From positions 62,001 through 126,000 of the forward strand of contig NZ_JQNI01000002.1 in assembly GCF_000745175.1 (NCBI RefSeq): 64,000 nt of DNA. The letters run 5' to 3'. The notes beneath the pieces are model-generated. The model searched no databases. It saw nothing but the letters and a program-made list of their open reading frames with translations, and was not told the DNA's origin. How positions within the stretch are numbered: position 1 is the stretch's first letter; the number at the start of each line of letters is the position of its first letter. Source of the stretch: Deinococcus sp. YIM 77859. GTDB lineage: Bacteria > Deinococcota > Deinococci > Deinococcales > Deinococcaceae. Made by a program: the position numbers and the translations under genes. Positions 22,013 through 30,687 of this stretch are shown here, piece by piece.

Positions 22013-22510
22013 CTGGTCGCCCGGCTTGGGTGAGTCGCGGGCGATCACGCTGATGTTGCCGTCACCCTCCATACACGCCAGCTTGACCTCTGCGAGCTCA
22101 TGCACGCCTTGTTGGCGCAGCTGGCTCATCAGCTCTTCCTCGGTGATGAGTTCCTGGCGCATGTTGCGCCGCAGCATCTTGCCGTCCTTGACCAGGGGGA
22201 GCGGCGGGGGATGGACCAGCCGTTCGAAGCGCGGAAAACGGTAGCCCAACCAGTTCAGACACCAGCTCCAAAAGATGATGGTGCCCACGAGCAGGAGGCC
22301 GTCGGGCACCGAACTGTAGTTCCCGGACATCCCATTGCCCGCTGCATCCGCAATCAGCACCACCACCAACAGGTCAGTGATCCCTAGGCCGCTGGTCTCG
22401 CGCTTAAGCACAAGGCGCAGCAGCAGAAACAGTGCCAGATAGGTCACCGTTCCGCGCACAAAGATTTCCAGCGGCGGAGTCTGCGGCAACAAAACTTCGC
22501 TCCAGTTCAT
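21995..22510 (-). CDS. DUF421 (YetF-like) membrane protein
   Basis: About 171 residues. Two or three N-terminal membrane spans (TVTYLALFLLLRLVLKR; ITDLLVVVLIADAAGNGM; GLLLVGTIIFWSWCLNWLGYRF) are followed by the cytoplasmic YetF domain. That domain contains PLVKDGKMLRRNMRQELITEEELMSQLRQQGV, the conserved DUF421 signature. Function is unknown in general; B. subtilis relatives respond to cell-envelope or spore stress. ATG at 22510 is used; an in-frame GTG at 22534 would add eight residues. Confidence 0.85.
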   Translation of the reverse strand: MNWSEVLLPQTPPLEIFVRGTVTYLALFLLLRLVLKRETSGLGITDLLVVVLIADAAGNGMSGNYSSVPDGLLLVGTIIFWSWCLNWLGYRFPRFERLVHPPPLPLVKDGKMLRRNMRQELITEEELMSQLRQQGVHELAEVKLACMEGDGNISVIARDSPKPGDQKKPPS

Positions 22511-22682
22511 GCCCAACCAGCCGTGACGCGTCACAACCGAGTCTGTGCCGTCTCGCCCTCGGCCTGCCGTGCTCCTTTGATGAAGCGGCCTTGATCGTCT
22601 CTGAGAACCGCCCAGGAGTAAGCCGAAGACAGCTTGCCCGGGAACCGGTCGTCAGCGGGGCGCTTGGCAGGTGGTGTCCCGC

Positions 22683-22711
22683 TTTACACGTCCGGGAGGG
22701 CATGCTAAGAT
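22683..22711 (+). promoter_or_regulatory. tRNA operon promoter
   Basis: TTTACA (22683-22688), 17 bases, TAAGAT (22706-22711) lie 52 bases before tRNA-Cys. The remaining gap from 22535 holds nothing else recognised. Confidence 0.7.
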
Positions 22712-22760
22712 TCCTTCCGCTGGTCGAGGTTGAGTCCCCCAGCCGCCCCACGGCGAGTAC

Positions 22761-22838
<78 letters not shown>

Positions 22839-22854
22839 CCCTCCCCCTCGCCAT

Positions 22855-22929
<75 letters not shown>

Positions 22930-22935
22930 CCAAAG

Positions 22936-22958
22936 CTCCCCTTCATGGGGAGTTTTTT
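22936..22958 (+). terminator. Intrinsic terminator of the tRNA operon
   Basis: CTCCCC (22936-22941) pairs with GGGGAG (22947-22952) around a TTCAT loop and is followed by six T residues. Confidence 0.85.
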
Positions 22959-23019
22959 CTGTTCTGCGGCTCACCGACGGCGGAGGCATCAGCGCGACAG
23001 AGCAGGGCCGCTCGCCTTC

Positions 23020-23055
23020 ATAATGTTGAGGTTTCCCGCTTGGTCCCCTCAATAT
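23020..23055 (+). promoter_or_regulatory. Promoter-proximal inverted repeat before hsdR
   Basis: A CATAAT -10-like box near 23019-23024 overlaps an imperfect inverted repeat (TTGAGG at 23026-23031 and CCTCAA at 23047-23052, with flanking ATGT/ATAT symmetry). It may be an operator controlling the restriction system, but no dedicated controller gene is seen. Confidence 0.35.
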
Positions 23056-23070
23056 GGGAGGAAGGAGCCC

Positions 23071-26000
23071 GTGAAGCCTGTGCATTCCGTCAACTTCGCC
23101 CACCTGGAGAGCACTGAACCTCAACTGCACCGCCTCGCTGTTCTCGCCGAACGCTTTCTCATCGACGACCCAAACACCAGCCTCCTCAAGCAGCGGCAGT
23201 TTGCGGAGCTCCTCGCGCAGACCACCGCGTCCCGCGCGGGGGCGTACGAGCAAGCGGGGGAGAGCCAGTACGACCTGCTGCGCCGCCTGTCGCGCGAAGG
23301 CATCCTTCCGCCCGAAGTGTTCACCCTCTTCGACGAGGTGCGCCGTGTGGGGAACAAGGCCAACCACGAGTTTCAGGGGGACGGCACGCTCGCCCTGGAG
23401 ACCCTGAAGTACGCGTGGATTCTCAGCGTGTGGTACTACCGCACCTTCCACGACCCGGACTTTCGCACGGCGGACTTCGTGCCGCCCGCGCGGGAGGAGG
23501 ACGCGCCCGCGCAGGAGCTGCAGCGCCTCCGTGAGGAAGTCGAACGCGCCCGCGCCGAAGCGGAGCGGCACCTCGCGGAACTCCAGGCGCGCGGCAAGAC
23601 GCAGGACCGCGCGCGCCTCATCGCCGCCGCCGACAAGGCCGCTGGGGGCGTGCACCTCACCGAAGCGCAGACGCGGCAGCTCATCGACCGGCAGCTCGCG
23701 GAAGTCGGGTGGATCGTGGACTCCCAGCGCCTCAGGTACGCGCTTGGCACGCGGCCCGAAAAGGGCAAGAACATGGCGATTGCCGAATGGCCCGTCGAGC
23801 ACGGCCACGCGGACTACGTGCTGTTTCTCGGCCTGACGCCCGTCGCGGTCGTGGAGGCCAAGCGCAAGGCCGTGGACGTGCCGGGCGCGCTGGAGCAGGC
23901 CAAACGCTACAGCCGCGCCTTTATCCCCGAAACCGTGGACGCCATGCCCGGCGGACCGTGGGGCGAGTACCGCATTCCCTTCGTGTACGCCACGAACGGC
24001 CGCCCGTACCTGCGTCAGCTCCGCACGCAAAGCGGCGTGTGGTTCCGCGACCTGCGCCGACGGCAGAACCTCGCCACGGCCCTCCCCGGCTGGCACACGC
24101 CCGAAGGCCTCGCGGGCCTCCTCGCCCTTGACGCGAACGCGGCCGAAGAGCGTCTCCGAAACGAACCACTGGAGTACGACCTAGGCCTGCGCCCCTACCA
24201 GAAGGCCGCCATCCGCGCCGTCGAAGCGTTTCTCGCGGACCCCGAGCGCACCCGCAACGAGGCCTTGCTCGCGATGGCCACCGGGACGGGCAAGACGAAA
24301 ACCTGCATCGCGCTCATCTACCGCCTCCTAAAGGCGCGGCGCTTCCGGCGCGTGCTGTTCCTCGTGGACCGTACGGCCCTCGGGGAGCAGGCCGCGAACG
24401 CCTTCCAGGAAACGCGCATGGAGAGCCTGCAGACCTTCGCGGACATCTTCGGCCTCAAGACCCTGGAGGACGCCGTGCCCGACGCGGATACCAGCGTGCA
24501 CGTCGCGACCGTGCAGGGCATGGTGCACCGCCTCTTTGACGACGCGGAGGACGCCACCCCCCTTCCGGTGGACGCGTACGACTGCATCATTGTGGATGAG
24601 TGCCACCGCGGATACACGCTTGACCGCGAACTCGCCCCGGCGGAGCACGCCTTCCGGGACGAGGCGGACTACATCAGCAAGTACCGGCGCGTGCTGGAGC
24701 ACTTCGACGCCATGAAGATCGGCCTGACCGCCACGCCCGCCCTGCACACCACCGAAATCTTCGGGGAGCCGGTCTTCACGTACAGTTACCGCGAGGCGGT
24801 CCTTGACGGGTACCTGATCGACCACGAGCCCCCCGTGCAGATCAAGACGGAACTCAGCGAGAACGGCATTCGCTGGAAGGCCGGTTCGGACGTCAAGGTG
24901 TACGACCCCGTGAGGCACGAGGTAGCGCTCTTCAGAACCCCGGACGAGATCGGCCTGGACGTGGAGGACTTCAACAAGAAGGTCATCACGGAGAGCTTTA
25001 ACCGCGCCGTGTGCCGGGAACTCGCGCGGCACATCGACCCCGCCGGGCAAGAAAAGACGCTGGTGTTCTGCGTGAACGACGCTCACGCGGACCTCGTCGT
25101 GACGCTCCTGAAGGAAGCCTTCCGGGAGCAGTACGGCGAGGTGGACGACGACGCCGTCGTCAAGATCACCGGTGCGAGCCACAAGCCGCTTGAACTCATC
25201 CGCCGCTACAAGAACGAGCACCTGCCGACCGTGGCCGTCACGGTGGACCTCCTCACGACCGGCGTGGACGTGCCGCCCATCACGAACCTCGTGTTTCTGC
25301 GGCGCGTCGGGAGCCGCATCCTGTTCGAGCAGATGCTGGGCCGCGCCACCCGCCGCTGCGACGAGATCGAGAAGGAAACCTTCCGCATCTACGACGCCGT
25401 TCGCGCCTACGAGGCCCTCGAGGACTTCACGACCATGAAGCCCGTCGTCGTCACCCCAGGCGTGACGTTCACGCAGCTCGGGCAGGAACTGCGGCGCGCC
25501 GCCAGCGACGAGGACCGCGCCTTTGTGCGCGACCAGCTCGTCGCGAAACTGCAAGGCAAGAGCGGCCACCTCACGGACGCCGCGAAGCAGGACTTCGAGA
25601 CGATCACCGGCATGACCCCCAAGGCGTTCGTGCAGGAACTCCGCAAGCAGCCCGTGGAGGCCGTCGCGGAGTGGTTCACGCGCTTTGGGGGCCTCACGGA
25701 ACTCCTCGACCGCAAGAACCCTACGCGCGGAACCCCCGTGCTGATCTCCGAGCACGACGATCAGGTCATCGCCGTCGAGCGCGGCTACGGGAACGCCACC
25801 CGCCCCGAGGACTACCTCGAGGGCTTCCGGACGTTCATCCTGGAGAACCAGGACAAGATCCCCGCCCTCGTGACGGTCCTCACGCGCCCGCGCGACCTCA
25901 CCCGGCAGGACCTGCGCGAACTCGTCTTGCACCTCAACCAGGCCGGGTACACGGAAACGAACCTTCAGGTGGCGTGGCGCGAGGCGAACCAGGTGGATGT

Positions 26001-26322
26001 TGCCGCGCGCCTCGTGGGGTACATCCGCGCCCTCGCGGCGGTCGACCCCCTCATTCCGTTTGGTCAGCGCGTGGATGAGGCGCTCGCGCAGGTCCTCGGG
26101 CAGGGCAACTGGACGGCAACGCAGCGCACCTGGCTGCAACGCCTCGCAAAGCAAATAAAAGCGAATGTCGTCGTGGACCGCGAGGCGCTCGACGACCCCG
26201 CCGGGCTGTTCCGGCAGCACGGCGCTGACTACGCCCGACTCGACCGCATCTTCGGCGGTAACCTAGAGCGCGTGCTGGGCGCCCTCAGCGACGCCATCTG
26301 GACCCCCCGCGCCACCGCCTGA
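23071..26322 (+). CDS. hsdR: Type I restriction enzyme R subunit HsdR
   Basis: A 1083-residue motor/nuclease subunit that translocates and cuts unmethylated DNA with HsdM and HsdS. Domains: an N-terminal DUF4145-type helical region ([20 protein letters not shown], residues ~25-130), a coiled coil (~150-190), the PD-(D/E)xK nuclease (D248, E262, K264), and an SF2 helicase with Walker A TGTGKT ending at K408 plus the DECH box D509-H512. The ATPALHT and [16 protein letters not shown] helicase motifs and a C-terminal HsdM-contact region complete the protein. GTG at 23071 is chosen because GGAGGAAGGAG precedes it; the frame extends upstream into the tRNA terminator, which is not credible. All key residues look intact. 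Confidence 0.95.
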
Positions 26323-26336
26323 CCCGAAAGACCACC

Positions 26337-27824
26337 ATGACACAACGCACGACCGACATCGTCCAGAAGCTCTGGAACCTCTGCAACGACCTCCGCGACG
26401 ACGGCGTCACGTATCACCAGTACGTCACCGAACTCACGTACCTGCTGTTTCTGAAGATGGCGAAGGAAACCGGGCAGGAAAGCCAACTCCCCGACGGGTA
26501 CCGCTGGGACGACCTGCGCGCCAAGACGCCCCCGGAGCGCCTCCCGTTCTACCGGCACCTGCTCGTGCACCTCGGCGGGCACGGCAGCAAGCTCGTGCAG
26601 GCCATCTTCGCGAACGCCGCGTCCTTCATCAAGAAACCCGCGACCCTCAGCAAGCTCGTGGAGGACATCCACGCCCTCGACTGGTACTCCGCGAAGGAAG
26701 AAGGCCTCGGGGACCTGTACGAGGGCCTGCTGGAGAAGAACGCGACCGAGAAGAAGAGCGGCGCCGGGCAGTACTTCACGCCCCGCCCCCTCATCGACGC
26801 CATCGTACGCGTCATGAAACCCACCTCGGACGACGTCATTCAGGACCCGGCGGCGGGAACGGGCGGCTTCCTGATCGCCGCGCATCACTACATCGACACA
26901 CACGAGGACGTGTGGGACATGCCGCAAGAGAAGCAGCAGAAGTACCTGCACGGCACCTTCTACGGCATGGAACTCGTGCAGGACACGCACCGCCTCGCCC
27001 TGATGAACCTCATGCTGCACGGCCTCGCCAGCGACCCGGACTCCAGCGGCATCCGCTACGGCGACACCCTCAGCCCCGAAGGGCAGACCCTCCCGAAAGC
27101 CACCCTGATCCTCTCCAACCCGCCGTTCGGCACGAAGAAAGGCTCCGGCGAGACACGCACCAGCCGCGAGGACTTCACGTACCCCACGAACAACAAGCAG
27201 CTCGCCTTTTTGCAGCACATCTACCGCGCCCTGAACCCCGGCGGGCGCGCCGCCGTCGTGTTGCCGGATAACGTGCTCTTTGAGAGCGGTGCGGGACGGC
27301 AGATCCGCGCGGACCTCATGGACAAGTGCCGCCTGCACACCATCCTGCGCCTCCCCACCGGCATCTTTTACGCGCAGGGTGTCAAGACGAACGTCCTCTT
27401 CTTTACCAAGGTCAGCGACAGCGCGAAGGGCAGCACCGAGGAAGTCTGGGTGTACGACCTGCGCGCCAACATGCCCGCCTTTGGCAAACGCACGCCCCTT
27501 ACCCCCGCGCACTTTGACGCGTTCGTACAGGCCTTCGGCGACGACCCGCAAGGCGGCCCGGAAGCGCTCGCAAAGCGCACCGACACCGGCGAGGAGGGCC
27601 GCTTCCGCCGCTTTACGCGCGAGCAGATCCGGGAACGAAACGACAGCCTGGACATCTCCTGGCTGAAGGACGACAGCGAAGGCAGCGGCGAACTGCCCGA
27701 ACCCGCCCAACTGGCCGAAGAAGCCCTGACGGAACTCAAGGGCGCGATGGAAGAACTCAAGGCCATCCTGCTCGAACTTGGCGAGAGTGAAGAAGAGCTG
27801 GAAGAGGCGGGGGTGTTGGCGTGA
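26337..27824 (+). CDS. hsdM: Type I restriction-modification DNA methyltransferase HsdM
   Basis: A 495-residue N6-adenine methyltransferase that modifies host sites and forms the M2S core. The helical N-terminal HsdM_N region is followed by the SAM-binding PAAGTGGFLIAA and the catalytic NPPF motif (residues 261-264). YFTPRPLIDAIVRVM is the family signature before motif I. It starts 14 bases after hsdR and overlaps hsdS by four bases (GTGA), so the three genes form one operon. Confidence 0.96.
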   Translation: MTQRTTDIVQKLWNLCNDLRDDGVTYHQYVTELTYLLFLKMAKETGQESQLPDGYRWDDLRAKTPPERLPFYRHLLVHLGGHGSKLVQAIFANAASFIKKPATLSKLVEDIHALDWYSAKEEGLGDLYEGLLEKNATEKKSGAGQYFTPRPLIDAIVRVMKPTSDDVIQDPAAGTGGFLIAAHHYIDTHEDVWDMPQEKQQKYLHGTFYGMELVQDTHRLALMNLMLHGLASDPDSSGIRYGDTLSPEGQTLPKATLILSNPPFGTKKGSGETRTSREDFTYPTNNKQLAFLQHIYRALNPGGRAAVVLPDNVLFESGAGRQIRADLMDKCRLHTILRLPTGIFYAQGVKTNVLFFTKVSDSAKGSTEEVWVYDLRANMPAFGKRTPLTPAHFDAFVQAFGDDPQGGPEALAKRTDTGEEGRFRRFTREQIRERNDSLDISWLKDDSEGSGELPEPAQLAEEALTELKGAMEELKAILLELGESEEELEEAGVLA

Positions 27825-29320
27825 GTGTAGAACGCAGCCCACTCCCGAATGGATGGGTAGAAACAACGATAGGAGAGGTCACCCAGGTAGTTTCAGGCGG
27901 TACACCGTCTTCAAAGGATTCGAGTAATTTCACGTCAAGGGGTGGTATCCCGTGGATAACTCCGGCAGATCTTAGTGGTTACAAGCGGATGTACATAAGC
28001 CAGGGGGCGCGGAATTTGACTGATAAGGGGTATGCTGCTTGTTCAGCAATGCTCCTGCCCACTGGCAGCGTGCTATTCTCAAGTCGAGCCCCAATCGGAT
28101 ATGTTGCTATTGCCGCTAACCCGGTATCCACGAACCAGGGCTTCAAGAGCTTCATACCACCAGAGGGCATCGACAGTAGATACTTATATTTCTACCTCAA
28201 GCACATAAAGCGTGAAGCTGAGCTACGTGCTACGGGTACGACATTCAAGGAACTATCTGGTGCCGCTGCAAGCGCTCTCCCGCTTCTATTAGCTCCCCTC
28301 GCCGAGCAACGTCGTATTGCCGACAAGCTTGACGCCCTCCTTTCGCGCGTGGAGGCGGCGCGTGAACGGCTGGAGCGCGTGCCGAAGCTGCTGAAGGGAT
28401 TCAGGCAAGCCGTCCTCAGCGCAGCCGTCAGCGGAGAACTCACGAGGGAATGGCGAGGCGGCGGGGATGCGGAGTGGGAAGCTGTCCAATTAAGGGATTG
28501 TGCCTCTGATTTCTCCTATGGTTCATCAGCGAAGTCCTTGAAAGTTGGAAAAGTCCCAGTTTTACGAATGGGTAACATTCAATCGGGAAGGCTAGACTGG
28601 GATGATCTTGTATACACTTCAGATCAGGAGGAGATTGATAAGTACCAACTCCACCCTGGAGATGTGCTGTTCAACCGGACTAACAGTCCTGAACTCGTTG
28701 GCAAAACCGCAGTCTACCGCGGTGAGCGGCGAGCCATTTACGCAGGGTACTTAATTAGAGTGAAGTGTGATTCTAAACTTCTGCCTGATTATCTTAACTA
28801 CTGCCTTAATAGCAAGGCAGGGCGCGACTACTGTTGGCAAGTAAAAACGGACGGGGTCAGCCAATCAAACATCAATGCTCAAAAACTCCGCGACTTTCCA
28901 TTTCTTCTCCCTCCCCTCGCTGAGCAGGCTGAAATCGTCCGTCGCGTTGAAGCCCTCTTCGCTCTCGCTGATCGTCTCGAAGCTCGTTATAGGGCGGCCC
29001 TGGCATCATTTGACCGCCTAACGCCTGCGCTGCTGGCCAAGGCCTTCCGGGGCGAACTGGTTCCGCAGGACCCGAATGACGAGCCCGCGAGCGTGCTGCT
29101 GGAGCGCGTCCGGGCCGAGCGCGCGGCGGCAGGGGCGGGGAAGGCGAGGCGGGGCAAGGCAGCAGGGGAGCAGCCCGCCAAGCGCCGTGGGCGGCCCCCA
29201 AAGGCGAGCGCAGAGCCTCAGCCGGACGGGATCGCGCAGGCGTCCAGCTACGAGGACGCCGTGCGGCTCCTGCAGGAAAAGCGGCGGGAGCGTGAGGCAG
29301 AGGCCGCCTTGGGCGACTGA
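27821..29320 (+). CDS. hsdS: Type I restriction-modification specificity subunit HsdS
   Basis: A 499-residue specificity protein with two target-recognition domains (about 5-160 and 220-365). Each is followed by a conserved spacer helix (LAEQRRIADKLDALLSRVEAARERL and LAEQAEIVRRVEALFALADRLEARY). The two recognition domains have clearly lower GC and different codon use than neighbours (about 27840-28290 and 28490-28900), as expected for exchanged cassettes. After the second helix a ~75-residue basic tail contains KRRGRPPK, an AT-hook-like motif. The recognised sequence cannot be read from the protein. It overlaps hsdM by four bases. Confidence 0.94.
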   Translation: MSVERSPLPNGWVETTIGEVTQVVSGGTPSSKDSSNFTSRGGIPWITPADLSGYKRMYISQGARNLTDKGYAACSAMLLPTGSVLFSSRAPIGYVAIAANPVSTNQGFKSFIPPEGIDSRYLYFYLKHIKREAELRATGTTFKELSGAAASALPLLLAPLAEQRRIADKLDALLSRVEAARERLERVPKLLKGFRQAVLSAAVSGELTREWRGGGDAEWEAVQLRDCASDFSYGSSAKSLKVGKVPVLRMGNIQSGRLDWDDLVYTSDQEEIDKYQLHPGDVLFNRTNSPELVGKTAVYRGERRAIYAGYLIRVKCDSKLLPDYLNYCLNSKAGRDYCWQVKTDGVSQSNINAQKLRDFPFLLPPLAEQAEIVRRVEALFALADRLEARYRAALASFDRLTPALLAKAFRGELVPQDPNDEPASVLLERVRAERAAAGAGKARRGKAAGEQPAKRRGRPPKASAEPQPDGIAQASSYEDAVRLLQEKRREREAEAALGD

Positions 29321-29444
29321 CCAGCCTCTCGGCACTCCAGCCCGCTGCCGTGACGCCTGAAGGCGCTCACGCAGTAGGAGAACACACCTGGCGCCCTTCC
29401 CCCAGTGGGAGGGCGTCACGCAGGGAAGGGGGTAGTAGCACAGC

Positions 29445-29961
29445 ATGACGGACCTGCGACCAGTTCTTGAGCATCAGTATCTTGCGATGAGCATTCCAGC
29501 CGCTCCAGAAGCACACGTGGCGCTCGTGTACCCGTTCACGCCCAGCGTGACGCGCTTTCTCCTGAAGCAGTTGCAGGAACTTCGGAGCCCCCGAACGGAG
29601 CAAAGTCCACTCGTGCCGGTCAGTCGGTTGTACCTCGCCACTGGATTGCGGCTCGTAACCACGGAGGTGACGAGTGGGGGCGTACCTGTTCAGCCGCACC
29701 AGTACGCAGATTTGGGGCATCCCTTGCCGCCGCCGGACCGCCTGTCGGAAGACCCCGCGCAGCACGAGGAGTTCGGTTTCCAAGTGGTTGAACGGCGCTC
29801 CGGAAGCGAACGGTCCAGGCAGACCCCTGGAGCAGCGGCGCGTTGCCGTGACGGCAGAGTATGTCGTGTTGAGCGCCGCTCCTGGCGGGAAGTACAGCAG
29901 CCATCCGCTGGATGAACGGATGTTGCGCCGGATTCTGCAGCGGCTCTACACGGGAGCGTAA
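29445..29961 (+). pseudogene. Small unknown gene, probably frameshifted
   Basis: A frame starting MTDLRPVLEHQYLAMSIPAAPEAH remains protein-like to about 29800 (QHEEFGFQVVERR). From about 29810 the protein-like reading continues in the next frame (RPLEQRRVAVTAEYVVLSAAP.. ending LQRLYTGA at 29961). A single one-base shift near a CCCC run would join them into a product of about 170 residues. No family is recognised. It lies between hsdS and the convergent helicase operon; the 124 bases before it contain a GC hairpin (29393-29416) that may end the hsd operon. It could alternatively be two unrelated short frames. Confidence 0.35.
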
Positions 29962-30013
29962 GGGCTGAGGGGCGGGCCCCGAGCGCGTGCCGCACGGGGT
30001 CCGTTCGGGGCCG

Positions 30014-30685
30014 TTACGCGGTTGCTCCTGCCAGCTCTTGAGCGACCACGTGCGTGGGTACGCGGAAAATTCCAGCGGCTCCCTTGTACGGAATCGGCGT
30101 GCGGAAGCGTCGTGGGTGCGCGAGCAGCCACTCGTACTCCTCGTTGTGTTCGTTGTACTCCACGCCGACGACGTCAACGATGCCGACAAGGGCGCCGTAC
30201 GGGAGGGCGCTCATCTGGTCTTGCATGCCGACCGCCTCGAAGTTCTTGGGTCGCTGCGTGCGCGACGCGTGCAGGAGCAGCGGGCCCGTTTCGGTGACGC
30301 GCCACGTTCGGTACTCCACGTTCTTCTGCCCGGTCAGGATGCGCTCCACCCAGGGTTGTTGAATGCTGAGCGCCCGCAGGGTGCCGCTTTGCAGGTCAAT
30401 GGGGTGGGGCTTGTCGGGAATGGGGAAGACGCGGTACCCGCGGTGCTCATCCGTTTCGGTCTCCCGGTCGGCTGCACCCTCTGGAGTGGGGTAGATGATC
30501 GCGGCGTACTCGATGCTGAGCCCAAGCTCGTCGGGCTTCGCGGCGAGGCGCTCCTGCGCGGCGCGCATGGTGTTTTCCGCGTTCACGAGCGCCCAGACGT
30601 CGTCGAGGGAGCCGATGAGTTGCCCGTTTTCGGATTGCGCGAGTTCAGCCTGGATCGTTTCGAGAGCCTTCTTGGTGATAAGCAT
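30014..30685 (-). CDS. ASCH-domain protein, last gene of the DnaQ-DinG-RecQ operon
   Basis: A 223-residue protein. The C-terminal half is an ASCH (PUA-like) domain: LRALSIQQPWVERILTGQKNVEYRTWRV followed by GPLLLHASRT and ALVGIVDVVGVE. ASCH domains bind RNA or modified bases, and some act as nucleases or amidohydrolases. The N-terminal ~110 residues (MLITKKALETIQAELAQSENGQLIGSLDDVWALVNAENTMRAAQ) are of unknown type. ATG at 30685 is supported by GGAAGGAG; the frame is open further upstream inside the preceding gene. It starts 2 bases after the stop of the 635-residue gene. A role in sensing modified or foreign nucleic acid is an inference from the domain only. Confidence 0.8.
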   Translation of the reverse strand: MLITKKALETIQAELAQSENGQLIGSLDDVWALVNAENTMRAAQERLAAKPDELGLSIEYAAIIYPTPEGAADRETETDEHRGYRVFPIPDKPHPIDLQSGTLRALSIQQPWVERILTGQKNVEYRTWRVTETGPLLLHASRTQRPKNFEAVGMQDQMSALPYGALVGIVDVVGVEYNEHNEEYEWLLAHPRRFRTPIPYKGAAGIFRVPTHVVAQELAGATA

Positions 30686-30687
30686 GC

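Noticed and set aside
22945..23070. Upstream start for hsdR
   Set aside because: The open frame enters the tRNA terminator; the GTG at 23071 has a strong GGAGGAAGGAG and begins the conserved sequence.
24328..26220. 630-codon minus-strand frame opposite hsdR
   Set aside because: Antisense shadow; His/Arg/Val-rich composition and no ribosome site, whereas hsdR has complete helicase motifs.
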